This document shows, piece by piece, positions 10,681-20,526 of a stretch of DNA of 24,146 bases. How positions within the stretch are numbered: the first letter of the stretch is position 1; each line of letters starts with the position of its first letter. Under the pieces are notes generated by a model. The model was not told the DNA's origin, did not search any database, and saw only the letters and a program-made list of their open reading frames with translations. The translations under genes and the position numbers were made by a program. This stretch comes from Elysia marginata (taxonomy: Eukaryota; Mollusca; Gastropoda; Plakobranchidae): NCBI GenBank assembly GCA_019649035.1, contig BMAT01012181.1, positions 311,401 through 335,546 of the forward strand. The letters are read 5' to 3'.

Positions 10681-11930
10681 AGTAGATTGTTGGAGTTTCT
10701 ATAAAGAAAAAAAAACATTCGTCTGTTCAGTTCTCTGCTGTATTTTTTTTTTCAGTTAAGGGGTTTACGAGTAGGATAACAATTTATTTTGACTCAGTTA
10801 TTCTTTCATAGAATTTTGCTATTGGTAACGGTTACACAGTTCAAGATTTTAAATAATTTTTCTGCCCTAGACAGTCAAATGGCATTGTCGATAGTTAAAA
10901 CCCTATTGATTATATTGTCCATTGGCTGTCCACAGCAGAGTTGCTTAGTCAACTCCTAGATTTATTAAAAAAATCTTTATTGATACAACAGTTGAAATAT
11001 TGGCGTCAAAAACAAAAATCAGTAGGTTTTTTTTCCTCACTTCGAAAACCTAAACGTGTTAATTTGTTTGTACGTTTGCATGGCGCAAAACAAACAACAA
11101 CACTCTCTGGAATATCTCCTGCAATACTTTAGATCGGCAATATCTTAGAGAAAATCGACAAGGCTCAAGAGATGGCGTAACACACAAAGGTTTATGTCTG
11201 TAGACAGTGATTTTGATTACTTCAAATTAGAGATTCTTAAATTCGTATACTTTTTACCCTTGCAGTGTTCCCGATCAAACATTTTTTTCACAGATGCCCA
11301 CCTCGGCTGTTTAATACTATAGTTTACGTGGATCTTGCGTCATTCGTCTGAAGTCAGTGCAGTCATCTGAACTCTTGTTTGTTGTAAGTACCCTCGTAAT
11401 ATTGCAATGTTCACCCAGCTGTAAAATGGGTACCAGGTTAAAAACAGTGAAATTTGTAAAATATCAATGATTGAGCGCCTAACAAGGAGCCGTACTGCAA
11501 TGCTCTGAAATATGAGCTGAATTCGCTTAGTATGTATTAGCCTGATGAGGCACTATGTATACAGTCTTGAGACTTCCCTCGGTGGTGGCAGACTATATCT
11601 ACATCCGCATTTGTTTTAGTTCATTGCAAAAGAAAGAGTATTAACATGTGAGTACACTTTTGAAAGTTTTAAACATAATAGGAGAAGCATCTCATGCTGA
11701 GAGCAATCTTTGAAGTTCAACTCCATTTCCGACAGCTTCCACTGAATAGCTCCTCCGGTTTTCGTTCCAAAATTAGTCAGGCAAGCTTTATTACAAATTC
11801 GCAAAGTTTGTTTCTTTGTGGTGAAAGCCTATTTGTATTACTACGAAAAAAATCCGGTGTTTTATTTTTTTCTCAAATAACTCCAATTACGACATTTTAA
11901 TTTTAATTATGACAGATAAGACCTGTTTTT
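10681..11930. other. Stretch with no recognisable gene
   Basis: AT-rich with short motif-free open frames on both strands (10941-11132, 11616-11804, 11694-11900). A CTGATGAG word near 11542 was checked as a hammerhead ribozyme core and failed. Confidence 0.55.
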
Positions 11931-12280
11931 CGGCGTGTGGCGCGATACCCTTTGCGCTATTTGGAAGCGAGTTAATTTAAAAAAAGGTCTCTTTTTCTAT
12001 GTGGCAGGATGAGACTCATCTTTCTGTATGTCGCGATATACTTCGTGTCATTTTGAGTGGGGCGCGAAAAAAAGTTCGTTTTTCATAATGTGGAGCGAAA
12101 ACAAAACTCGTCATTTTATATGATGTGATATTAATACGTATCTATTTGTAAGTGGGGTTGAAAATGGAATTGTCTCTTGTGTCTAACAGAGTATTAAGAG
12201 TCGTGCCTTTTGCTATAATTGTTTGTGGTGCTATAGTCAGAGTCGCGTTTTATTGTTGGGATTTATTTGGTGCGATAAAC
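11931..12280 (+). repeat. Decayed minisatellite, unit about 31 bp
   Basis: A degenerate unit, approximately TATGTGGCGCGA followed by a spacer and CTCGTCTTTTTG, recurs many times. Taking the final A of the GCGA-like core as an anchor, copies fall at 11945, 12009, 12036, 12067, 12098, 12128 and 12161. The intervals are 64 (two units), 27, 31, 31, 30 and 33. Weaker copies follow at about 12190, 12233 and 12275 with less regular spacing. No two units are identical, so this is an old array. Cores are GC-richer than the surroundings. It is not coding. Confidence 0.75.
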
Positions 12281-13038
12281 TAGAGCAAACAAAAAAAAAT
12301 AATTCAGCGGTTTCCAATTGCAACTTTGATATTTTTAATTGTTGTTTTAATTCTTTGAGACTAGGTTAAAAATCTAAATTGTCCAGTTATAGATTCAGAC
12401 TTTACAAAAGTACAGTATGCCTTTAAATAGAAAAGTCATGAAGACTTGTTTTATTTCTATGTTGTATTATTATAACTGTTATTTAAAGTACAAGGGCGTT
12501 GGTGCTTTTTAAATTGCAATTCTCTTAGTATAAGAAAGTGGCCGAGATTCTCTTCAAACTTTGGATTCGGCCATGTCCATCTTTTGTAGATTCTCTGTTC
12601 TTTTACGTCTTTTTGTAAATTTTTTCAGATCCGTTTTCTGGAAGTGCCTGTACTTCCGCGTGTATTTCTAGTTATTTTCTTTCACTTTTCTGTTTTCATT
12701 TACAAGCTTAACGCGTGCTTCCTCTGAAAAGCCGCTTTATTTTTTCTAAACTCAAGGAGAGTCTAAGAGGCGAGAGGGCAATGGGAAAGTGAAATCATAA
12801 AGACTTGTCGAGAAGGCTCAGAGATTATGTGAAGGGGCATGAGTGCGGAGTTGGGAGATGAGCGATAATGAAAACACACAGTTGTGAAAAGTTTACCGAC
12901 TCCGAGTTAGCGGAGGTTAGAGGGAGGCTTTATGTTTGGTTGAAAAAGATAGCGCCGGAGATAAAGAATGCAGTAGTATTGAACGACAAAAAAGAAGGGG
13001 GTCAAGAGAGAATGAAAGGGGCTACGGAAATTCGATGA
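12281..13038. other. Stretch with no recognisable gene
   Basis: AT-rich in the first 450 bases, then purine-richer (about 12750-13035) towards the GATA array. Nothing recognisable. Confidence 0.55.

Positions 13039-13106
<68 letters not shown>
13039..13106. repeat. (GATA)n microsatellite, 17 perfect units
   Basis: Perfect 68-base tetranucleotide array with no interruptions, embedded in a purine-rich flank on both sides like the array at 1253-1383. Overlapping serine-isoleucine-tyrosine-leucine frames on the minus strand are artefacts. Confidence 0.97.
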
Positions 13107-13518
13107 CTGGAAAGAGAAGTATTGCGATGAGATAAAAGAGAGATGGGTAGGAATGACAGACGGGGGAGAAAGAGAGTGAAAGAAGGATGGGTGGCAAATA
13201 CCTTGTTTATGTCAAAAGTGATGCGATTCATCGCCAAAATTAATAGTAAGACTACAGCACGCTTAGTTTTCTACTCGAAGACCAAAACAACATCCAAACA
13301 TGAACTCTGTCGACATTGAGACAGGGACGAGGAAGTCTGTGCAAAACATTGCCATTAAAGTTTTCCAAGTTCCACAGATCGTCTTTTGCAAAGGCCAATC
13401 ATTTTCTACGCACAAAAACTTTGCGTGTGAAGTAATCTGACATTGCGAGAGACAGAGAGTACAAAAAGTACAACAACTAAGCTTGTTTTTACGTGTTTGT
13501 GTAGGCGTGCAGAGTTTT

Positions 13519-13628
13519 GTGACGTTTTGACACGTCATAATGGTTGTAAGAGAAGCGATTTTTTTTAACCAATGCGTCAGTGACACGTCATTACGGTTAC
13601 AAAAGATGTGGTTGTCATTGTGAAACCA
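13519..13628 (+). repeat. Two-copy direct repeat (53-bp period) with CRE-like motifs
   Basis: The segment at 13528-13552 is repeated at 13581-13605 with 20 of 25 bases identical. The similarity continues weakly on both sides (AACCAATGCG and AACCAAAGCG downstream of each copy). The stretch carries TGACGT at 13520-13525, ACGTCA at 13532-13537, GCGTCA at 13574-13579 and ACGTCA at 13585-13590, all half or near-full CRE/ATF-type sites. A minus-strand open frame of 127 codons covers the region but has no recognisable domain. Confidence 0.6.
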
Positions 13629-14354
13629 AAGCGTTGGTGAGCACAAGTGAATTTCAGAACTTTCAAAATTTGAGCTGTAATTGGTTTTCTTCCAGCATGA
13701 TTTGAATCTAAGCTTATTATGTATGTTTCTGAAATATTTTTACTAAATAATGCTTCAGAAGTTGATTGCTTATGATATAAAATGGTATCTTTGATAGGTT
13801 AGATGAATTGTAATCTTACAATTATCCCCCTCTTGCCTGAATAGTGCTATGTAATTATAGAATTGATATTTATAGGATGGGTAAATAGGGATCTCGAGAG
13901 AAAAGAAAACTGAAAATTTAATGGGATACAAATATTATGTTAGTTTACATTGAAGGTAAAGTCATTAATGGATGACAATTATTTTGTTCTTTTTTTAGCT
14001 TGGTTTATCAAATAACTGAGAATTTTGGATGCACATAAAAGTTAAAACATGGCAGACATGGAGACAGACACCCGCAAGAAGATGGTGTGAGCAGTATAAA
14101 GGTAACATTTCTGCTCCTGCTCACACTATAACCTACCGGTTCTTCTTTTCGAAAAGAGTGTCTCGACATCCAGTTTCATCCTCATTTTTTTACTTATCTA
14201 CTTCACAGTTTTCCTAAACTTGTGAACCTTTTCAGCAGACTGTAGCTTCGTTGTTTTATCCCTTATCACTATGACTTTCTTTCTTAGCCCGTTGTCTCTA
14301 CAACTCCAACTGCTCCACTTCCCCTTTTTTCTCTTCTTCTTTCTTTGTGTACGT
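13629..14354. other. Stretch with no recognisable gene
   Basis: AT-rich. A minus-strand frame at 14198-14410 (70 codons, Lys/Arg-rich) overlaps the start of the next feature in another frame but has no motif. Nothing else found. Confidence 0.5.
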
Positions 14355-14705
14355 TCATATACCTTTGTCCAGCCCCAGGCTTGAGAGTTCGGAGGTTTCA
14401 ACCTTGACATTGGGCCTTTCCTGTCCTAATATACATTTAATCATCTTAGAAAGGGCGTGGTCATCTTGTTTCCTATTAGCAACGGGGTCCTTTTCACACA
14501 AGTTTCCACCCACTCTAGAACAAAAATTCATCAAGGTTAATGACATATGAAACTGACTACGTTTGGTTTGTAGTATATCGAATGCATCATCAAAGTTCCA
14601 TGTATCATCAACCATTTTCAGTTCACTTGTGTGCACCTTCATGTACGGTAAAGTGAAATCTGAAGCTATCATTTTATTGCTGCTTTTGTCCCATGAATAA
14701 TATCA
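14355..14705 (-). other. Exon-like open frame, unrecognised
   Basis: The minus strand is open from an in-frame stop at 14705-14703 to a stop at 14357-14355, with a first methionine at 14672 (105 codons). Composition is unlike the repeat-derived frames: mixed and fairly acidic, with segments such as MVDDTWNFDDAFDILQTKR and RVGGNLCEKDPVANRKQDD. Just before the stop the minus strand reads GACAAAG then GTATATG, a reasonable 5' splice donor (AAG|GTATAT, GT at 14362-14361). An internal exon that leaves the frame before the stop is therefore possible. Against this, I see no convincing polypyrimidine tract and AG acceptor upstream, and I recognise no family. It may be an exon, a transposon fragment, or chance. 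Confidence 0.2.
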
Positions 14706-15251
14706 CCCCTTGCCTCACGTCGATATCCCAAAACGTTTTCTTTTACTTATTGAGGATAAGGTGAAATTCATAAGGCCAATAGAATATCGCCATTGCTCCA
14801 AAATTTCAAACCATCATCTGGCAATAATATTAGTCATCAAGCAAGCAATGTTGACAGGTGGCACATTTGACAGAAAAGGTCAGTACTAAAACTATGTCGA
14901 AACTAACTAGTTTATGACCAGACTTAACTCTGAATTTAACTAACTTTCATGTAAGAAAATCTATCTGGTTTAGTGTTACATTCGCGTCACGCAGCGTATT
15001 TTCTCAAAAAATTGCAATAAGTTAACGCACTATAAACTTTCTCAAAGCCTTTCGTACTTCTTCAGAGTTGCCTCGTGCATAAGATTAAGTAAAACGATAT
15101 TAACTGGTCATTTCTTTTATCTTTTAAATGATGTTTCTGGGTTATTAAAGCACTTAACTTGAACTAGGTAGGTAAAAAGCCTGGCTTAAACATCAGAGCC
15201 TCAAAAGAACATTCATGACATCTATCGGACTACGACCATGGCATAGCCGTC
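14706..15251. other. Stretch with no recognisable gene
   Basis: AT-rich with no repeat, tRNA-like box or convincing open frame. Confidence 0.55.
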
Positions 15252-15390
15252 GAAGAAGAAGAAGAAGAAGAAGAAGAAGAAGAAGAAGAAGAAGAAGAAG
15301 AAGAAGAAGAAGAAGAAGAAGAAGGGGAAGAAGAAGAAGGAGGAGGAGATGAAGAACAAGAACAAGAAGAAAGAGAAGAAGAAGAAACGC
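15252..15390. repeat. (GAA)n trinucleotide repeat, 24 perfect units plus imperfect tail
   Basis: Perfect GAA on the plus strand from 15252 to 15323 (72 bases), then an imperfect GAA/GGA/GAACAA tail to about 15390. The poly-leucine open frame on the minus strand comes from the CTT phase of the repeat. Long GAA/TTC tracts are known to form triplex DNA and to be unstable in length. Confidence 0.97.
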
Positions 15391-15512
15391 TAGTGTCACC
15401 GCTAAGGCTAGGTTTGGATTTAAAATTTTACATCCAGTGAATTAATAAACATACTTCCGAAAAAATGCTTTTTACCTTGAATTTGCGATTTTTTGGGCTT
15501 CAATTTGTACAG

Positions 15513-15542
15513 CCTCAGCGCTCGACCAAAGTTACGCTGAGG
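15513..15542. other. Short perfect inverted repeat
   Basis: CCTCAGCG at 15513-15520 pairs perfectly with CGCTGAGG at 15535-15542 across a 14-base loop, extended by one possible G-T pair. It lies at the left edge of the first copy of the repeat unit described at 15540-16060. Function unknown. Confidence 0.6.
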
Positions 15543-16060
15543 TGAGGCGAGAAAAGGAAAAAAGGGTGATGTTTTTGCTTTTACACACATTGATGGGAAA
15601 AACATCAAGGAATTGCCTAGGATGTGGTGGCCCGTTTATTTGCCAGGTGCTCTTCTCACATAAGGCAAGACAGGCATTGTAAAAACAGGATGATTGCGCA
15701 AGCCGCCAGACGGCGTCCAAGGTCGCATAACAATGGAGTATATTCGGTTGAAAACAACAAAAAAACTCAATTTACATTCTTGTATTGAGTTATTGCCCTT
15801 CTTCGGACATTCAATATATTTTAATTATCTCCTGCGTAACGATTTATCTATCTTTTTATCTATCTTTCTTTACATGAATTTACATATCTAAAAATTTATC
15901 TTCCCTATTTCTATTTTTCTATCTATCGTTATATACACCTATCTATAATTGTTTGCATGTCCCTCTGTCTATTCATCAATTAATAGAGGCCATCTACCTG
16001 TCTGTTAAATTATTTCGCTGTGTGCCTATCCATCGATCTATGTTCAAACATTTATATTTA
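15540..16060. repeat. Dispersed/tandem repeat unit, copy 1 with TATC spacer
   Basis: This copy matches copy 2 over its right-hand part. The block at 15696-15738 is identical to 17661-17703 at 39 of 43 positions (GCGCAAGCC to CAATGGAG). Similarity extends left through the GCGAGAAAA word (15547 onward; copy 2 near 17510), and right through TATCTCCT and TTATCTATCTTTCTTT into the TTCTATTTTTCTATCTA spacer. The left-hand part seen in copies 2 and 3 (upstream of the tRNA-like segment) is missing here. The unit is followed by a decayed TATC-rich spacer to about 16060. Confidence 0.75.
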
Positions 16061-16164
16061 ACTTACTCCGAAGCAAGGAAGTTCGTCTGTTTCCACAACG
16101 GCAACAAAACACTATGTAAGACAAGGCATATAACTTAAATCTAGATTTTTAAAATTCAAGCTTC

Positions 16165-16880
16165 ATTGTCAATAGAAATGTTAAGATAACTGACATATGC
16201 TGAAAAGCAAACCAACACTGCAACAGAGGATGAGAACAAAAGGAGAGAAACAGCAAATGAAAAAACAAAAGAACCAAAAGATGGCCAACGGGAGAAAAAG
16301 ATGCATAACTTGGTTCAAATCCACCTTATAGCGAAATGTCTCTTCAATTATTTGAAAAAAGTTTTTCCCACCAAACCACAAGCACCACAAAATCATCAAC
16401 AAAAACACCGTCAAACTCATCTCCAACATAAAAAATCATCTGCAACCAAAACAAACGGATACTCAACGAAACTTGCGAGAAAGACAGTACGGCCATATTG
16501 TGCAACTACTAAGACAAACCATCATGCGACCTTGAAGGAAAATGCCTAAAAAAGACATAGTATGCCAGGCAACCGTCTTATGAACAAATACCAACACAAT
16601 ACACCTACATATACATAACAGAGAATACATTCAAAACGAGATACAACCAACATAATTATGTCCAATTTTAGGCAACACAACTCTCGTTGGGCAGTATAAG
16701 TACATAAAGAAAACAAAGAAGACTTTAAAATATCATGGGAAGTCATTAAAAAATCAAAGGCGTACTCCAACAGCAACAACAACAAAAATGCAACTTGTGT
16801 CTATCAGAAAAATATTTTATACTAGCAAAGAAGAATACTTAAAAAAAAAGAAAGGAAATCCTGTCGACGTATTTACTTAC
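16165..16880 (+). pseudogene. Penelope-like retroelement relic, C-terminal region with GIY-YIG-like domain
   Basis: Short translated blocks on the plus strand, spread over all three frames, fall in the order expected for the end of a GIY-YIG-bearing Penelope-like element: LTYAEKQTNTATEDENKRR (16190-16246), NGRKR then WFK (16287-16319), NHKHHKIINKNTVKLI (16374-16421), a Cys-rich block CDLEGKCLKK (16525-16554) preceded by CNY at 16501, KDIVCQATVL (16551-16580), TYIYITE then NTFKTRYNQHN (16603-16656), KENKEDFKISWEVIKKSKAY (16706-16765) and KCNLCLSEKYFIL (16786-16824). The QATV and TYI-TE blocks sit where the GIY and YIG motifs belong; the G of YIG is replaced by Y. The conserved Arg of the family may be the R of KTRY. 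There are many in-frame stops and at least three frame changes, so it is dead. The reverse transcriptase domain is not visible upstream, so the copy is 5'-truncated. Assignment to Penelope-like elements is from remembered family patterns, not a search. Confidence 0.75.
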
Positions 16881-17035
16881 TTTAACAAAAAATGCAAACC
16901 GATCCAACGATGACCTAGACGAGCCTGACGGGAAAACAGAATGTAAACAGTCACTTGTTGAAACGCCATCCCAAAGGACGGTGAGAAACACAAAGTCATG
17001 ACAAAACAAAGGTGGGACTAGACTGCTATGTATAA
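16881..17035. other. Unassigned sequence between relic and TATC spacer
   Basis: About 150 bases following the retroelement relic. They may be its 3' untranslated part, but no tail or terminal repeat is visible. Confidence 0.4.
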
Positions 17036-17910
17036 CTAGTTATCTACCTATCTATCTATCAGTTCATATGTCTATGTATATGGTTATCTATATATCAATT
17101 TATCTCTCCTATCAATACATATCTATCTATTTTCCGTCTACTTATATTTTAATACTTTCTATTGTCTATTAAGCTTTAAAGCTTTGTACCTGCTTATGTT
17201 AGTATTTATATCTACATGTATATAAACACATTCTATATCTGAATAATGTTTTGAATCTAGGAAAACCTTAAATAAAATAATTATTATTTATTGCTTATTG
17301 CCAATCTCGAAACCTTTACAATGTTATAGCGGTGAAGTTCTCACGCAGTGGCGAATTTCTTCCAAGACTGCTGTTGTATTTTTTTACCGCTTTAGGCTGT
17401 TACGACATTGTTGAATACTTATTGATGACATTATTGTGTTGAGGCATCCACTTAGCAAAGTCACCTACCTAGGGTTTGAAACTCTTATCTCCTGATTGCA
17501 AAGCAAATGCGAGAAAATAAAGAAAGAATAACGCTTTTTGAGCTTACTAAGACAGAAGGTTAAAGCATCATGAAAATTGGGAGGATGTCTTGGCCGACAC
17601 TAATGCCAGTTGCCCTCCTCACAATAACCGGTACAAAGACATTAGAGAAACAAAATGGTTGCGCAAGCCTCGAGACGGCGCCCAAGGTTGCATAACAATG
17701 GAGAAGAATCGTTTTAAAACAACATGAAAATTCATTGCGTATTCTTGTTACGCGTTATTGCCTATTCCTCGAAGATGTGACCTTTGAAATTGGTCTCTTG
17801 GCAACTCATTTATCTCCTCTATTATCTATCTTTCTTTCTGTGTTTCTAAATGTCTAAAAAAAATTCTGTCCATCTTTCTATTTTTCTATCTAAAAAATAT
17901 AGTTATAGTC
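17036..17910. repeat. Repeat unit, copy 2 (most complete) with TATC spacers on both sides
   Basis: Order along the plus strand: TATC-rich spacer (17036-17160), AGCTTTGTAC and GGAAAACC words, CTTATTGCCAATC (17294-17306), GTTACGACATTGTT (17399-17412), TCCACTTAGC, a reversed tRNA-like segment (about 17463-17512), GCGAGAAAATA, the GCGCAAGCC block (17661-17703), and a second TATC-rich spacer (about 17807-17895). The first half recurs in copy 3 and the second half in copy 1, in the same order and orientation. This supports one ancestral unit of roughly 0.7-0.9 kb. Confidence 0.75.
17463..17512 (-). other. tRNA-like segment inside repeat copy 2
   Basis: On the minus strand a B-box-like GTTTCAAACCC lies at 17482-17472, preceded by a TTTGCAATCAGGAG stretch like an anticodon arm and variable region. 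No clear A box remains. The equivalent position in copy 3 has GATTAAAATCC at 18952-18942, a more decayed version. This suggests the repeat unit includes a tRNA-derived retroposon head in minus orientation, though it is too degraded to be sure. Confidence 0.4.
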
Positions 17911-18230
17911 TTTCAACACCAAGGTCAGTCTCAAGACTTTACATAAATTATTTCCCCCATTAGGCCAATATATTCCAAAGCAAATTCAACACATATTCAG
18001 AGCGTTACAGTACGGCAGCCTGTAAGGTGCCAAATACTAACATTCCACAAATTTCAAGCACTGCCTTTTGCCAGTACCCCTGTTACAGGTGTTTGGACTG
18101 AGGAAAATGAAATGTTGATAAACTGCTTTCCTAAGGCAAGTACAGCATGAATTGTGGTTGAGAATCGAACACATAACAGCCGGATCACGAGTACTACGCG
18201 CAAACCCCTGAGCCAGGCTGCTCTATCTAA
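17911..18230 (-). mobile_element. tRNA-derived SINE-like element (third type)
   Basis: Minus-strand tRNA-like head with an A-box-like TGGCTCAGGGGT at 18215-18204, a B-box-like TGTTCGATTCT at 18181-18171, and an anticodon-arm-like stretch around CTCGTGATC between them. Beyond the head the minus strand passes through a GCTGTACTTGCCTTAGGAAA region, resembling the conserved core found in several invertebrate SINE families, though I cannot name the family. It interrupts the TATC-rich spacer between repeat copies 2 and 3. The 3' limit near 17911 is approximate. It is unlike the two SINE-like elements at 3.0-4.2 kb. Confidence 0.6.
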
Positions 18231-18299
18231 CCATCACTCTTTCCTCTGTCTGTTTGTCGGTGATGCTATCTTTTTGTCTAAATTCTGCCAATCAGTTTG

Positions 18300-19060
18300 A
18301 CCGTTGGTGTGTCTGTATCTCTGTCTACTTTCAACCAATGACCCATCCGCCTACCTGTTTAGTTAACTAACTGTCTGTATGTCCATCTATCTATCAATCT
18401 ATCTATCTGTCTATCTATCTATTTATCTATCTAAATGTCTCTTTGTCTATCTTGATACATCTTGATATCTATTATATTTTTTAGCTTTGCACTCAACTAT
18501 ATCTTTAACAATTTCATTTATAGAAACTTTGAAAATTGGAAAACCCAGTACAGCATTCCTTTTAAAACGTAGGTTTTTTTTTTTTGCTCATTGCCAATCC
18601 ATAAAGTTTTTTTAACTCAAAGAGACAAAGCTTATGGAGACATTGGTGGTTATCCTCTACGCTTGCATTTGTACAATTGAGTCATCATAATTAGAATCTT
18701 CATATTTCGAATATTTGCACAATTCTCAATGTATTCATCATGCCGACTCTGACCTTCGTTTGTAATAAATTGTGGTAATCCGATTTTTTGGTAATTCGAA
18801 GTCACATTTTGTTCCCTTAGGGTTCGAATACTTTCGCGCTGGACTCTATTTTATTTTCTCTTTTAACCGGTTACGACATTGTTAGATGTTAAATTTTAAA
18901 ATGTTAAAATTGAACTATCCACTTAGCTTTTTATCAACCCAGGATTTTAATCTCATTTTCCCTGGTCGCCAAGCAGAGCTTCTATCACAGAACAAGGACG
19001 AAAATACAAAAAAAGGATACACCTTGAAGTACATTATGAGTGAGAGGAGTGGGGGCGGGA
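18300..19060. repeat. Repeat unit, copy 3 with TATC spacer
   Basis: It begins with a TATC-rich spacer (best at 18382-18436). The preceding words TGTCTGTATCTCTGTCTA and CCTACCTGT match decayed sequence in the spacer after copy 1 (15960-16010). It then follows copy 2: AGCTTTGCAC, TTGAAAATTGGAAAACC, CTCATTGCCAATC (18587-18599), GTTACGACATTGTT (18870-18883), TCCACTTAGC, then the reversed tRNA-like remnant at 18942-18995 and a GAAAATACAAAAAAAGGATA stretch. It has roughly 170 extra bases between the CCAATC and ACGACATT anchors. The GCGCAAGCC block is not present to its right. Confidence 0.65.
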
Positions 19061-20526
19061 AGGTGGGGGGGTTGCATCTCTTGTGCTTAAAATAATGCTG
19101 CCAGTATTGATAGGACATAGGACAAATGACAACAAAATTTATTCCCCACCATTTCGTAGGCCTAAAAATATTTCCCTCTGACATTGATTACTTGAGATAT
19201 TTTAGTCTCACTTGACAGGGGGTTTTCTTCTTCAATTTTGTCTGCTTTCTTATCGTATTTTGTTGGTAAAGTTTATTTCTTTCGTGTTTTAACAATGACG
19301 TCAACCGCATGCCAAAAAAAAAAGTTTGCGGGTGAGGCCAAAATTTAATTTGAACTGTTATTAAATTTCTAGTTTGTTTGACTGCTATGTGTTTTATAAC
19401 TTTTTCTTATTTTTTATTCTAATTTTAACAAATAAGGGAATAATTCTCCTGGATGATTTTAGAATCCTTTATGCCTTTGCTTTTAAATTACCAATTCCTG
19501 TCAGGTAATCTTTTTTACATTATAAAATACTTTGTGTCTAAAGTCGCTTGTTTTTTTTTCTTTCATATAAGTACACGAAAGTGAAAAAAATCTTTTAAGC
19601 TGTCAGTAGACGATATAAAATAGATAAATCTGGTAATCATAAATTGAATAGTATTTTGGGCGGTTTATCTTCATTTCGTTTTTTTCTTTATTTGCTAAGG
19701 AAACCACTTCGTTGGTTTGCAATCTTTTTTTTAACTACTTGAACATTTAATTTTTTGGATAAAAGTAACTTGATCCTATAATTTCTTCATAAATTTTTAG
19801 ATTTCTTTTTTCAAAATACCGCTGGCTTTTGTCATGTTTTAAAGCAGTTATCACACTCTTGAGAAGAAAAATTGCTGAAGTATCGGCATTGCTCTCAGTT
19901 CCAACTTGCCATTATTTCTTTAATCTACCAATTCTAAATTGATATCTTTTACTCAGTGCTTTGACACATTTAAAAGTCCTTTTACTACAAAGGGTGTCGT
20001 TTCTTTTTACAAATTATATTTTGCAAAAACACAAAATTCCCGATGCAAGAATTCTCTGAATTTTCTTAGATCTCAGCGCTTCTTCCAAGTCAAAAGACAA
20101 AGTAGGAAGTAACGTGAGGGGAAGAAGCAGACATATCGTGCCGTGCTGGATTACCGCTTTATTAGTCTAGACAGGATGCCCTTAGCAATTCGGTCCGACT
20201 CTAAGTTTTCCTGTGTTTTTATTCCTGGTCCGCTGTAATTACGGCGAGGCATTGGGAATATAATGGCAATATATAGCTTCTGGGGTGCACAAATCACCAA
20301 GCCAAGGGTCAAAGTTTTGAATTATTGATTATTCGGTCATTGTTAGTGAAATCATAGGAAACTTTTATGTATGTTTGGCAGTGGAAAGAAGCCTTAAGGG
20401 GGGACAAGTAGAATTGCACTGCTTAGTTTTCTTCTTAAAGTACAAAAAATATTTATCAAAAGTTGGTTGAGGAAAAGACAATGCACCAAAATCCTTGTAA
20501 AACAAACACAAATTCGAAATACCTTT
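19061..20526. other. Stretch with no recognisable gene
   Basis: Very AT-rich, with many T runs. One perfect palindromic TGACGTCA occurs at 19296-19303, isolated. The segment at 20100-20280 is less AT-rich, but I recognise nothing in it. No long open frame. Confidence 0.55.

Noticed and set aside
11535..11590. CTGATGAG word suggesting a hammerhead ribozyme, which occur in Penelope-like elements
   Set aside because: No GAAA core segment follows at a workable distance and no stem II pairing could be drawn.
13263..13646. 127-codon minus-strand open frame, the longest without obvious low complexity
   Set aside because: Length is near what chance allows in 24 kb, no motif was recognised, and it includes the 53-bp direct repeat, which a coding explanation does not account for.
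16301..16549. 82-codon plus-strand open frame within the retroelement relic
   Set aside because: It lies in a different frame from most of the recognisable retroelement blocks, so it is a shadow of the decayed element rather than a gene.
19296..19303. Perfect palindromic CRE TGACGTCA
   Set aside because: A single 8-mer in 24 kb is expected by chance often enough, and nothing nearby looks like a promoter or gene.
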